From the NCBI RefSeq assembly GCF_900104515.1, contig NZ_FNJL01000043.1, positions 1-35,344 of the forward strand: 35,344 bases of DNA, given 5' to 3'. This DNA comes from Paracidovorax cattleyae (GTDB lineage Bacteria; Pseudomonadota; Gammaproteobacteria; Burkholderiales; Burkholderiaceae_C). Position numbers and translations under genes: made by a program. A model generated the notes under the pieces. That model was not told the origin of the DNA, did no database searches, and saw only the letters and a list, made by a program, of their open reading frames with translations. Below, one piece after another: positions 26,969-34,514 of the stretch (positions are counted from its first letter, which is position 1; every line of letters starts with the position of its first letter).

Positions 26969-27778
26969 CTAGGCGGGCCGCGACGCCTGAACCAGAGCGT
27001 CAGGTGAAGGCCGCATAGCAGAGCGAGGGCTGCACGTTTGGAGGTTGTCTACCCAAGCCTTGCGTTGTGCCTGTGCCAAGTTTCGAGCTCCTTCTTCGCC
27101 ATGCTTGCGTACGGAAAACGAGCGTCGCTTCACGCAGCCGTCTTCGGCCGTGTACTCCGCAATCCAGGTCGCGCCAGTCTTCCAACCATCCTTGGTTTTC
27201 CATCGAAGCGGCTGCCTGTACACGCGCCGTTCTGGGGATGGGTCCCGGCGTCTGGAACCGTTAGTTTCAACGGGTGCCCGCGAGCAGACTACTAGCGGCG
27301 GCGGGACCAAGCCTGCCACAGCCGTGTCCGGTTGGTGGGTGATCCATCCGGGAACATCTCTCAGCATGCTCAAGCGGGTCGCGATCGCTTTTGCCTTTGC
27401 GATGTCCTCTCCCCACTCCTTGACGGAGAACGAACGCACTTTTGTTCGGCCACCCGCGTGATACACCATGGCTGACCAATAAGCCACGCCATCTTTGATG
27501 CGTCGCGATACTCCAGGAACCCCCGAAGTGTTGTTCGAGCGCACGATGGTGCCGAACTCCCGCCTGCTCATCGGGGGAAACATTCGCAACACCTCGTCGC
27601 GGTACGCCAGGGCGGCCGCTTTTGCCTGTTCGGGAGATCCATAGCGAGCCACCGAGAAAGTGCGTTGGAAGGTGCGCCCCTGGCGCCGGATGGACACGGC
27701 CCAACTGCGTAGCTGTCCGTCGGTGTCGAACCGGGAACCAAGGCCGTAGATTTTCTCTTTGGCGTTTTGTCCACTCAT
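26969..27778 (-). CDS. Protein with three AP2-like repeats
   Basis: The 269-residue basic protein carries three copies of a beta-strand/helix unit resembling the AP2/ERF DNA-binding fold. The units lie at about 24-63 (SWAVSIRRQGRTFQRTFSV), 86-140 (GVPGVSRRIKDGVAYWSAMV with SFSVKEWGED) and 202-245 (TWIAEYTAEDGCVKRRSFSV). Each ends in an Ala-rich helix. The centre copy is closest to AP2, which in bacteria occurs in homing endonucleases and phage or transposon proteins. No nuclease or recombinase motif is visible. The start at 27778 is chosen because it precedes the first repeat; the frame is open to 27886. A function in binding DNA is inferred. Confidence 0.7.
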   Translation of the reverse strand: MSGQNAKEKIYGLGSRFDTDGQLRSWAVSIRRQGRTFQRTFSVARYGSPEQAKAAALAYRDEVLRMFPPMSRREFGTIVRSNNTSGVPGVSRRIKDGVAYWSAMVYHAGGRTKVRSFSVKEWGEDIAKAKAIATRLSMLRDVPGWITHQPDTAVAGLVPPPLVVCSRAPVETNGSRRRDPSPERRVYRQPLRWKTKDGWKTGATWIAEYTAEDGCVKRRSFSVRKHGEEGARNLAQAQRKAWVDNLQTCSPRSAMRPSPDALVQASRPA

Positions 27779-27818
27779 CTGCAAACGATCTGAAATGACC
27801 CGTGACTCGCGACCCTGT

Positions 27819-28205
27819 TCAAGAGCCTTGCTCCTCAGCCCAGTCACGATGGCTGAGTGCGCGCCACAGGTCCGGCGCTTCGGCAATCATCCCCGGCACA
27901 GACCCTGCGTCTGATGCTCCTTGCTCCCAGTAGCGGTGTGCCGCTTGGCGGCCGTTCTCGTAAACCAGCTCAACTGGCAGCGTTTCAGGAATCCAGGCAC
28001 CGAGCAGTCCCGCATGCTCTTCGAGATCCATCCACACATGGGTTTCATTCGGTGGTGCCACACGCGCCCGCGCATCGAAAGCCGGCAGCGCCTGGCGGCA
28101 CTTTTCGCACCAGCCTGCCGCACCCACGAGCACGATCAGCTTCGCACCGGGCAGGGCCAGCCGCTCGGCGATGCGCGCCGCGTCATCCCAGGGATCCAGC
28201 CGCAT
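27819..28205 (-). CDS. Thioredoxin-fold protein with a WCEKC motif
   Basis: The 128-residue protein has KLIVLVGAAGWCEKCRQALP, a thioredoxin-like strand, CxxC active site (Trp-Cys-Glu-Lys-Cys) and helix, then a Trp-Met-Asp-Leu segment and a Pro in ETLPVELVYENG, the usual cis-proline region. No signal peptide is seen, so it should stay in the cytoplasm. Its start at 28205 lies 70 bases inside the end of the TIGR02270-type gene, in another frame, so translation is probably coupled. It is the last gene of the T6SS operon. It might support disulfide state or folding of an effector, but this is a guess. Confidence 0.8.
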   Translation of the reverse strand: MRLDPWDDAARIAERLALPGAKLIVLVGAAGWCEKCRQALPAFDARARVAPPNETHVWMDLEEHAGLLGAWIPETLPVELVYENGRQAAHRYWEQGASDAGSVPGMIAEAPDLWRALSHRDWAEEQGS

Positions 28206-29194
28206 GGGGAATGCTCCTTCGTCGTTCGCTGCTCCACCCAGGGCAGATAGCAGGCGTCCGCATGGTGGAGCACGAACCACAACCCCAGCCGGGGCGGCAG
28301 CAATTCCAGCAGCCGCGCCACGCCGGGGTGCCCCAGCGGAGCGGCCATGGCCAACTCCTTCACCCAGCGCGTCAGCCGATGCTCGGCGCGGTGCCGGTAC
28401 CAGCCCGACAGCGTGGGCAGGGACTGCGCCAGCGCATGGCAGGCCAGCCACAGGACTTCCACGCCCCGCATGCGGCCAGCCGGATGCGGAGCTTCCCCGG
28501 CAGCGGAGGCAGAGGCGGACGCATCCAAGAGCCCGATCGCAGCCTCCGCACGCACCGCCACCTCGGGATCCTGCAGCATCGCTGAAAGTCGCCCGGCATC
28601 CCACACCGCAGTGAACCTGCAGGCCGCCGCTCGCAAGTGGACATCCGGCGCAGCCAGTGTGGCGGGCAGTAACCCTGCAAAGCGCCGACCCTCCCCGTCT
28701 CCAACGCCGCGCCCGCGCAAGGCCAGAGCGCGCCAGCATGCGACCTGCAGCGGCACGGGTACGCCATCGCCATGGCCAAGCCAATGCCGCAACCACACCA
28801 GCGCCGGCGCAGGGTCCTCGTGCCATGCCAGGGCCGACACCAGGCCGCGCAGCGTGCGCTCGGGCCGCGTACTCGCGATGGCCCACATGCCCGCCAGCCG
28901 ATCCCCGCTGGCCTGGGACTCGAGCGCGAGCAGCGTCGTGACGAACACCTCCGGCGCGCCGTTCCAGCGCTTCAGTTCGTTGAGCGCTGCGGCCCAGCCT
29001 GCATCGCCGTCCACTCGCAATCCGTCCAGGTGGGCATCCAGCAGCCGGCCGTATTCCAGGATCTGCGGCAGGCCCACCAGCGGCGCGCCCAGGGACGCAT
29101 CGTGCTGCTGCCAGTAGAACGCCGCATCACCCGCGTGCCGGGCGACCAGCGCGGGAATCACGGGCGCTGGCGCGGGCCGCACCACGGGGTCCAT
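28136..29194 (-). CDS. TIGR02270-type T6SS-associated protein
   Basis: The 352-residue protein resembles the TIGR02270 family, proteins of unknown role that occur beside T6SS effector clusters. The start MDPVVRPAPAPVIPALVARH and the segment LDAHLDGLRVDGDAGW, followed by ALNELKRW, match this family. The middle (about 100-250) is Ala/Leu-rich and suggests HEAT-like helical repeats. The C-terminal stretch holds WVEQRTTKE. The start at 29194 overlaps the stop of the previous gene as TGATG; Met at 29212 (358 residues) is an alternative. The C-terminal codons overlap the thioredoxin-like gene by 70 bases. Confidence 0.78.
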   Translation of the reverse strand: MDPVVRPAPAPVIPALVARHAGDAAFYWQQHDASLGAPLVGLPQILEYGRLLDAHLDGLRVDGDAGWAAALNELKRWNGAPEVFVTTLLALESQASGDRLAGMWAIASTRPERTLRGLVSALAWHEDPAPALVWLRHWLGHGDGVPVPLQVACWRALALRGRGVGDGEGRRFAGLLPATLAAPDVHLRAAACRFTAVWDAGRLSAMLQDPEVAVRAEAAIGLLDASASASAAGEAPHPAGRMRGVEVLWLACHALAQSLPTLSGWYRHRAEHRLTRWVKELAMAAPLGHPGVARLLELLPPRLGLWFVLHHADACYLPWVEQRTTKEHSPCGWIPGMTRRASPSGWPCPVRS

Positions 29195-30138
29195 CACAGA
29201 ATCCGCTGCCATTCGCGCCCGTCATACACCGTGGCGCCGTACATGCCTGCCAGCAGCATCACGCCATCGCCCACCGACAGGTTGCCCGAGCAGGAAGTCA
29301 CCTCAGGCGGAACGTCTGCCTCCTTGAGCTTGCCGTTCTCGATCACCCACAGGCCGTAGTCCGACGTGCACCACACCTTTCCGTCGTACCAGACCATGTC
29401 TTTAAAGGCCAGCGTCATCTCGTCGCGGTGGATGATTTCCCAAGAGTCCTCCCGGCCGCGCATGACGGAGCCGCTCTGCATGCCGATGTACACATAGCCA
29501 TCGCCAGCGCAGCAGACGCTCTCGAAGTACATGTTCGTGGGCACCACGCATTGGTACCAGCGTTGGCCGTCATAGCGCCATGCGTCTCCCTTGCCACCAA
29601 CGCAATAGATATCGGTGGCGCTAAAGCCATCAATGGCGTCAAATCCGCCATCGTTGCTTGCTCCAACTTTCGGAGGTAGGGGCAACGTGCTTCTATCGCC
29701 GACCAGACTTTCCCACTGGTTGGGGCCGACCCTCTTGCAAGCAGTACGCCACGGGCCTGCGGCATAGATGCTTCCGTTAATGGTCACGAGATCAAAGCAA
29801 GAGAATATAGTCTCTTTAGAAATCGGCGCCTCCATATCGTCATCACCGCCGCCCAGTGCGGCAACAAGACGATTCCGAGAAACCATGACTGCTTGATTTT
29901 TTGGGGTTGTAGAGGTTGCGAGCTTTGGGCCCGAGAAACCCTCGTACGTCGTCCAATCTAGCCGTTCGTCCTCGTCATGAGGGAAGTATGTCAAGAGCCG
30001 CTTATCACCGCCCGCCGCATCGGCCTGATCTTGGAGCAGAAGAAAGGCGAAAGTGCTGGCATCACGAACCGCGCAGTCAGCAATAAAAAAGCCCTTGAGG
30101 GCCGACTCGCGTTCCTCTGGGGTAATTTGCATTCCCAT
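29194..30138 (-). CDS. Beta-propeller-like protein, probable T6SS immunity protein
   Basis: The 314-residue protein directly follows the toxin gene with 3 bases between. Repeats typical of a small beta-propeller are visible: WRTACKRVGPNQWESLVGD, GDAWRYDGQRWYQCVVP, GSVMRGREDSWEIIHRDE, GLWVIENGKLKEADVP and GATVYDGREWQRIL. Each has Trp and a Gly near its turn, giving about five or more blades. Acidic residues are frequent, as in many nuclease inhibitors. There is no signal peptide. Base composition is richer in A and T than in neighbouring genes, as in the toxin gene. Position next to the toxin suggests immunity; the family is not recognised. A good GGAAG ribosome binding site lies in the toxin gene's end. 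Confidence 0.6.
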   Translation of the reverse strand: MGMQITPEERESALKGFFIADCAVRDASTFAFLLLQDQADAAGGDKRLLTYFPHDEDERLDWTTYEGFSGPKLATSTTPKNQAVMVSRNRLVAALGGGDDDMEAPISKETIFSCFDLVTINGSIYAAGPWRTACKRVGPNQWESLVGDRSTLPLPPKVGASNDGGFDAIDGFSATDIYCVGGKGDAWRYDGQRWYQCVVPTNMYFESVCCAGDGYVYIGMQSGSVMRGREDSWEIIHRDEMTLAFKDMVWYDGKVWCTSDYGLWVIENGKLKEADVPPEVTSCSGNLSVGDGVMLLAGMYGATVYDGREWQRIL

Positions 30139-30141
30139 CTT

Positions 30142-31374
30142 TTATCTTCCTTTCTTGCTGCTTTTGCTTTGGGAGCCAGCTTTCCCGCCTTGCTTATTCC
30201 CTGTCGATTTTCCCGATGCGCTTTTGGGCATGCAGTTGAGTTTGTCGTAATAAGCGTGCAACTGAGATTCAATGCATCTGACATCGCAGCCGGACTCGGG
30301 GAATGCGGCGTTGACGGATTTCGCTCCAGCTTGAATTGCTTTTTCCTTGGTGATTTGAGCGCCATCGGGGAAGCCGATTTTGTTCAGCTCATCTTCCAGC
30401 TTGTTATGAGCTGTGCCATGCGATCCGTGGTTATTGTTTGTTCCTTCTACGCAAATCGTTGGCGCGGCGTCATGGTCATATCCAGGGCAGCCGTCAAACA
30501 TCGCTTCTGGCAGCGCATGGTGCCCAGTCTGTCCCGGGCAGCAACCCTTCCCGTCCCTGCCAGCAAGCGGATTCTTCGTTTCCTTGTAAGGCACCATGGC
30601 ACATCGACGCGCCCTGATGCACGGATTGAGCTTTGCGGCCGCCGTCATCATGTCGGTGACCATCTTCTGCTTGTTGTAGCTGCCGTCCGGATTCTTGTAC
30701 TTGTCCAGTTGCCCCTGGATGTCGGAGATCTGCGCCTTGGCATCCTTGATCTTGGCCGCCGCCTGCTCGACTTCTCGTTTCAGTTCCGGGAACTCTTTCG
30801 CAGCGTCAACTGCGTCGTCAGCACCTATAAGGAACATGAGGGCGTTGACGGGAACGCCTACCTCTGGCCCGAAAAGGAACGAGCCACCACGTACGGCAAC
30901 CTGCTTGGCGGCCATCTTTTCCAGTTTGTGCTTTACGGCGGTTTCGAGCTTTTCCTTGGCCTTGGCCTCCACGGCTTCCAGGGCCTTCATCCCCAAATCG
31001 TCCGCCATCTGCGCGGGGATGTTCTGCAGATCCTTGAACATCTCGTCCGGGCTGCTGGGCTTGATCATCAGGAATTCGCAATGGTCGTTGATCCATTGGG
31101 CATCCGGATTGGCGGCCTTGCCGCTGTGGGTGGGCAGCTTCAGCTTGCCCAGCGGGCCGGGGGCCGACTTCTGCCGGCTTTGCTTTTCCGTCGGGGTCTC
31201 TTCCGCGCATTTCTTCTCGATCGCGCCAACGTCCTTGGCGCAATTGCCCTTGGCGGCGGCCGTATCGATGTAGACGTGCCGGCGCGTGTTCGGCGCGCCT
31301 TTCTGGCTGGCGGCGGGACGGCTGCTGCGGCTGGAACCGCCACTTCTGCCGCCCGGTTTGGTGCGAGGAGCCAT
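30142..31374 (-). CDS. T6SS effector with a GHH-type nuclease toxin domain
   Basis: The 410-residue protein has a basic Ser/Gly-rich start, a short RRHVYIDTAAAKGNC segment (32-45), a helical middle (about 120-226, with a hydrophobic helix near 173-187 and a predicted coiled coil near 195-226) and a C-terminal toxin domain. The toxin part carries GQTGHHALPEAMF (His285, His286), a Cys-rich CCPG just before it, APTICVEGTNNNHGSHGTAH and a Lys/Asp/Glu-rich helix, which fits the Tox-GHH2 type of HNH/endonuclease VII-like nucleases. A Lys/Ser-rich tail follows. It lies between the PAAR-like gene and a probable immunity gene, so it should be carried by the T6SS spike and attack DNA of the target cell. 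Confidence 0.85.
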   Translation of the reverse strand: MAPRTKPGGRSGGSSRSSRPAASQKGAPNTRRHVYIDTAAAKGNCAKDVGAIEKKCAEETPTEKQSRQKSAPGPLGKLKLPTHSGKAANPDAQWINDHCEFLMIKPSSPDEMFKDLQNIPAQMADDLGMKALEAVEAKAKEKLETAVKHKLEKMAAKQVAVRGGSFLFGPEVGVPVNALMFLIGADDAVDAAKEFPELKREVEQAAAKIKDAKAQISDIQGQLDKYKNPDGSYNKQKMVTDMMTAAAKLNPCIRARRCAMVPYKETKNPLAGRDGKGCCPGQTGHHALPEAMFDGCPGYDHDAAPTICVEGTNNNHGSHGTAHNKLEDELNKIGFPDGAQITKEKAIQAGAKSVNAAFPESGCDVRCIESQLHAYYDKLNCMPKSASGKSTGNKQGGKAGSQSKSSKKGR

Positions 31375-31383
31375 GCGAGTGCG

Positions 31384-31776
31384 TCAGGTCTTGTGGTTGT
31401 GGGTCGTGGGATCGGTGTGGCGGCACACGTTCAGGCCTTCGACCTTCACGTCGGGCGACCAGTCCACGAAGTAGCAGCGCCCCTGGATGACCTCGGTCAC
31501 CACGCCCTTGCGGAATTTCGTGGTGGCGGGCTCGTCGCCCGTGCTGGTCGCGAGATACGACACATCCTTCTTGCAGATGGGCGTGCCGCACACGAACACC
31601 GTGGTGCTGCCGTTGGCCAGGTCGCGCGCAAACGCCGTGTTCGGGTATGGCAGCGGAATGCCGATCTTCGGCGGCTTGGGCGGGCTGTGGCAAACATCCG
31701 GGAAGCACGCAGCGGCCTTGCCATCGGCAGCCTGCGAGCAGAACTCGTCGTCGTTCGCGTACACGTGGGTTTCCAT
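31384..31776 (-). CDS. DUF4150 PAAR-like T6SS tip protein
   Basis: The 130-residue protein belongs to the DUF4150 PAAR-like group that caps the VgrG spike and carries effectors. It starts METHVYANDDEFCSQAADGK, then has CFPDVCHSPPKPPKIGIPLPYPNTA and a STTVFVCGTPICKKDVSYLATSTGDEPATTKF region. Cysteines and the Pro-rich VCHSPP motif are usual in this family, and FRKGVVTEVIQGRCYFVDWS ends the conserved part. It is followed by the toxin gene after 9 bases. It is encoded as a separate protein rather than fused to the toxin. Confidence 0.9.
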   Translation of the reverse strand: METHVYANDDEFCSQAADGKAAACFPDVCHSPPKPPKIGIPLPYPNTAFARDLANGSTTVFVCGTPICKKDVSYLATSTGDEPATTKFRKGVVTEVIQGRCYFVDWSPDVKVEGLNVCRHTDPTTHNHKT

Positions 31777-31791
31777 GCGGGCTCCTCGGGA

Positions 31792-32850
31792 TCAGTAATG
31801 CGCGGGTGGCTGGTAGCGCACGACGACGGCCGCCCGCAGCCCCTCGTCGTTGGCCAGGTGCAGCGCACCGCAATGGCCGGGGCCGTCCGCGCGCGGCAGG
31901 AGGTGGTGCAGCCACGCCAGCATGAGCGGGCCGGTGGCTGCGCCCACTTCGCCCGTGCAATCGGCCGTGGTGAGCACCATGGGCGACGTTCCGCCATCGA
32001 CTGCCACGCGCGTGAATGCGTTGGTGGCATCGCCAGCGAAGAAGCCCTCGCCGTTCTGGTCGCTGAGCCGGAACGCCAGGTCGTTGCAGTCGATGCCCGC
32101 CTGTGCGAAGGCCGTGCGCAGGGCCTGCGTCAGCCCGCGCGAGCGGCTGGGCACGCTGCCGTCGGGCCGGCCTTCTTCCATGCCCTGGCCCCAGCCCGCA
32201 ATGTGCAGGCCCGGCGTCTCGGGTGGGGCCAGTTCCAGCAGGACAGCGGCGGCGGCCTCCCCGGGAATGAAACCATCCCGGTTGCCGGGCACCAGCAAGC
32301 GGTCCTGGGAGAGGTAATGGTTGATGACCTCGGAGTGGAGGTAGCTGTCGAAGCCCATCACCATCACATGCCGCGCCGCGCCTTCGCGCAGCAGTTTGTC
32401 GGCATGGGCCAGGCAGCCGGCAAGGCCCGCCCGGCCGGTCGCCGTACCGCTGGAGGCGGAATGCAGCGGGCGCCCCAGCGCGGGCCGGCTCAGCGCCACG
32501 GCCTGCACGGTCTGCCGGTCCTCTGCCGCCGGGCGCTCGGGTTCCGCGCAGAGCAGGAGCAAGGGCATGGGTTCGTCCGGCAACGGGCCGGCATGCGCCA
32601 GGCAGTCCTCCATGGCATGGCGCATCCATTCGGCCAGCCGCGGCGCGCCCCATAGGCGCGGCTCGGGCAGGCGGGCCACGCGCACGAGATCACCGCTGCG
32701 CGTGCGGAAGTCGCTTTCCTGGAAATGGTCCATGCCGGCGCGCAGTGCGCAACTGGCCGCCGCTGCGGTGTAGCCCACGGCGCAGCAGATGCCGGCGGAG
32801 ACGACACGCAGCCCGTGCCCGTCCTGAGGGGAGGATGTGGGCCGCGTCAT
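31792..32850 (-). CDS. Ketoacyl-synthase-like protein lacking catalytic residues
   Basis: The 352-residue protein has the thiolase/beta-ketoacyl-synthase fold signature (RDGFIPGEAAAAVLLE, close to the KAS motif with RDGF and GE; RPLHSASSGTATGRAG; TGEVGAATGPLMLAW). The nucleophile Cys of KAS aligns with Thr136, the first His region (HGTGT in KAS) reads QNGEG, and the KSxxGHxxGAAG motif reads TADCTGEVGAATG, so Lys and His are both missing. Condensing activity is therefore unlikely. Such proteins are encoded beside DUF2169 and PAAR genes in T6SS loci. A structural or effector-handling role is inferred. The ATG at 32850 overlaps the DUF2169 stop by four bases. Confidence 0.75.
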   Translation of the reverse strand: MTRPTSSPQDGHGLRVVSAGICCAVGYTAAAASCALRAGMDHFQESDFRTRSGDLVRVARLPEPRLWGAPRLAEWMRHAMEDCLAHAGPLPDEPMPLLLLCAEPERPAAEDRQTVQAVALSRPALGRPLHSASSGTATGRAGLAGCLAHADKLLREGAARHVMVMGFDSYLHSEVINHYLSQDRLLVPGNRDGFIPGEAAAAVLLELAPPETPGLHIAGWGQGMEEGRPDGSVPSRSRGLTQALRTAFAQAGIDCNDLAFRLSDQNGEGFFAGDATNAFTRVAVDGGTSPMVLTTADCTGEVGAATGPLMLAWLHHLLPRADGPGHCGALHLANDEGLRAAVVVRYQPPAHY

Positions 32851-33950
32851 GCGCTCGCTCCCACGGCGGGGCCGCAGCCGGCGCAATGCGCATCCTCCAG
32901 CCCCAGGGAGCGTGCTCGCCACCAGGCCTCATCGACAGGGCCGATGGCAATGGTGTCGAACTCCTGGATACGGCGCCGGATGGGCACGCTGGCCCGCCAC
33001 ACGGCCGTCATGCGGCGCGCCTCGGTCTCGAAAAACAGCGTATCGACCAGCGCGCGCGGCTGCTCGATGCCGTAGTCCTTGCGCAGCACGCGGATCTGCA
33101 ACTGGTCCAGCGGCGGCAGGGTGAAGCGCACATGCGGCTGCCCCTCCAGCATGTGGGTGAGCGCCACCTCTTCGCCTCCCACCGGGTAGGGTATGCGCTG
33201 GTCCTCGGGCGCACTCTGGTGGAACAGGTCGTTGAAGTCCTCGGGCAGGAAGGGGAACACGTCCCGCCGCCACGCCTCGTCATAGGTACCGGCATGGCGC
33301 TGGCGAGAAGGATGGTGCACCGGCAGCGCACTCAGCGCGCAGGCAGGCGCGGTGTCTTCCGGGCTGCGCACGGGGCACTCCAGCGATTCCAGGCAGGGCA
33401 TCGGCTGGTCCTTGGCCTGGCCGATGGAGCGGGGCCCGGCCCATCCCAGGCCCACGGGGTTGTCGTCGCACACGTCTGCGTCGTCCTCTCCATTCGCGAG
33501 GGTGCGCGTGCCGCCGAACGCCATGCCGAAGTGCAGCGGCATGGACGTGAAGGGCTCGGGAGCGGACGCCTCGTAGGTCAGGAGGAAGCGCTGCCAGCGG
33601 CGGCGTCCCCAGACCTTGAGGCGCTTGGACATGCCCGCCACGCGCGCCTCGACCATCAAGGCGGCCACGGCCTTGCCGTCGGGTGCATGGGCATGGGCGT
33701 CGAACAGCACGTCGCAGGACGGCTTGAAGCGCACGGCATCGGAGGGATAGCGCACAGCGGACAGGCCTGGCTCGCCGTAGTGTTCATCCGACCATGCAAT
33801 GGGCGGAGGCTCCACGGGACGTGGGCGCTGCCCGGCCTGCGGCAGGCTCCACGCACCCTTCGTAACGATGACCAGATGCTCCCGTCCGGACACATCGACG
33901 GACGGAAATACCTCGGAGCGCAGCCATCGGCTGCTCGCGACCACTTGCAT
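32847..33950 (-). CDS. DUF2169 T6SS effector adaptor
   Basis: The 367-residue protein belongs to the DUF2169 family, adaptors that help load PAAR-linked effectors on the VgrG spike. Visible features are HLVIVTKGAWSLP, PPPIAWSDEHYGEPGLSAVRYPSD, FKPSCDVLFDAHAHAP and PMPLHFGMAFGGTRTLANGE, followed by NPVGLGWAG. The C-terminal part carries DDxFNDLFHQSAPEDQR and LPPLDQLQIRVL. A Cys/His-rich end (DAHCAGCG) is present. It is 9 bases downstream of the DUF6484 gene and overlaps the next gene. The presence of this adaptor fits the DUF4150 tip and nuclease effector in the same operon. Confidence 0.9.
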   Translation of the reverse strand: MQVVASSRWLRSEVFPSVDVSGREHLVIVTKGAWSLPQAGQRPRPVEPPPIAWSDEHYGEPGLSAVRYPSDAVRFKPSCDVLFDAHAHAPDGKAVAALMVEARVAGMSKRLKVWGRRRWQRFLLTYEASAPEPFTSMPLHFGMAFGGTRTLANGEDDADVCDDNPVGLGWAGPRSIGQAKDQPMPCLESLECPVRSPEDTAPACALSALPVHHPSRQRHAGTYDEAWRRDVFPFLPEDFNDLFHQSAPEDQRIPYPVGGEEVALTHMLEGQPHVRFTLPPLDQLQIRVLRKDYGIEQPRALVDTLFFETEARRMTAVWRASVPIRRRIQEFDTIAIGPVDEAWWRARSLGLEDAHCAGCGPAVGASA

Positions 33951-33959
33951 GGGCTGCGC

Positions 33960-34514
33960 TCAGTTGATCTGCACCGAGCCGCCGCGGATGCGCTGGCCCG
34001 CGCTCGCGTGACTGGTCACATAGGCACCCCGGATATGGACGTGCCCGTCGGCGGTCAGGAGGATGGCGGCATCGCCGCAGCGCAGTTCCAGTTCGGTTTC
34101 CGCTTCGATGCGTACCCGCTGCCCGTCGCGGCTCACTTCCACGGCGTTCGGAGCGGAGGTTTGCGTAGGCACTGCCTCGGGCATCAGGATTCCGAGAATG
34201 ATCGGCCGGTCAGCGCGGGCTCCCTCGAAACCGATGGCGACCGAACGGCCAATCTCGCCGGCCTGCAGCGTCACCATGCTGCGTGCGGGCAGGCCCGCCA
34301 ATCCGAGCGCGGGGATATCGACGCATGGGCTCTGGCCGCCGTCGCCCACGCTCGCCAGCGTGCCGAGGGCAATTCCGTCGGCGCGCGGATATGCGCCTTC
34401 GCCAGGCACGGCCTGCTGGGGCTTGTGCAGCAGCGCCGTGAATGCAGATGGCGCAGCCTCGGCGCCAACGGCCGGCGCTGTGGCGCCAGGGATGGGGGTG
34501 TGATCAGTTTTCAA
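33960..34514 (-). CDS. DUF6484 T6SS-associated protein
   Basis: The 184-residue protein has a low-complexity Ala/Pro N-terminus (1-30) and a beta-rich core. The core reads GIALGTLASVGDGGQSPCVD, then ARSMVTLQAGEIGRSVAIGFEG and RPIILGILMPE; this resembles the DUF6484 family next to vgrG genes. The C-terminal third resembles the beta-strand repeats of VgrG spikes (VEVSRDGQRVRIEAETELEL, CGDAAILLTADGHVHIRGAYV). It overlaps the vgrG stop by 11 bases, indicating coupling. It may interact with the VgrG spike end (inference). Confidence 0.75.
   Translation of the reverse strand: MKTDHTPIPGATAPAVGAEAAPSAFTALLHKPQQAVPGEGAYPRADGIALGTLASVGDGGQSPCVDIPALGLAGLPARSMVTLQAGEIGRSVAIGFEGARADRPIILGILMPEAVPTQTSAPNAVEVSRDGQRVRIEAETELELRCGDAAILLTADGHVHIRGAYVTSHASAGQRIRGGSVQIN

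Noticed and set aside
26961-26981. Integron attC-like site near the HigA gene
   Set aside because: HigA genes are frequent in integron cassettes, but the paired core sites (RYYYAAC and GTTRRRY) with an imperfect hairpin between them are not present.
29977-32655. An 892-codon plus-strand frame across the T6SS genes
   Set aside because: It crosses several well-supported minus-strand genes with tight operon spacing, and its translation shows no domain.
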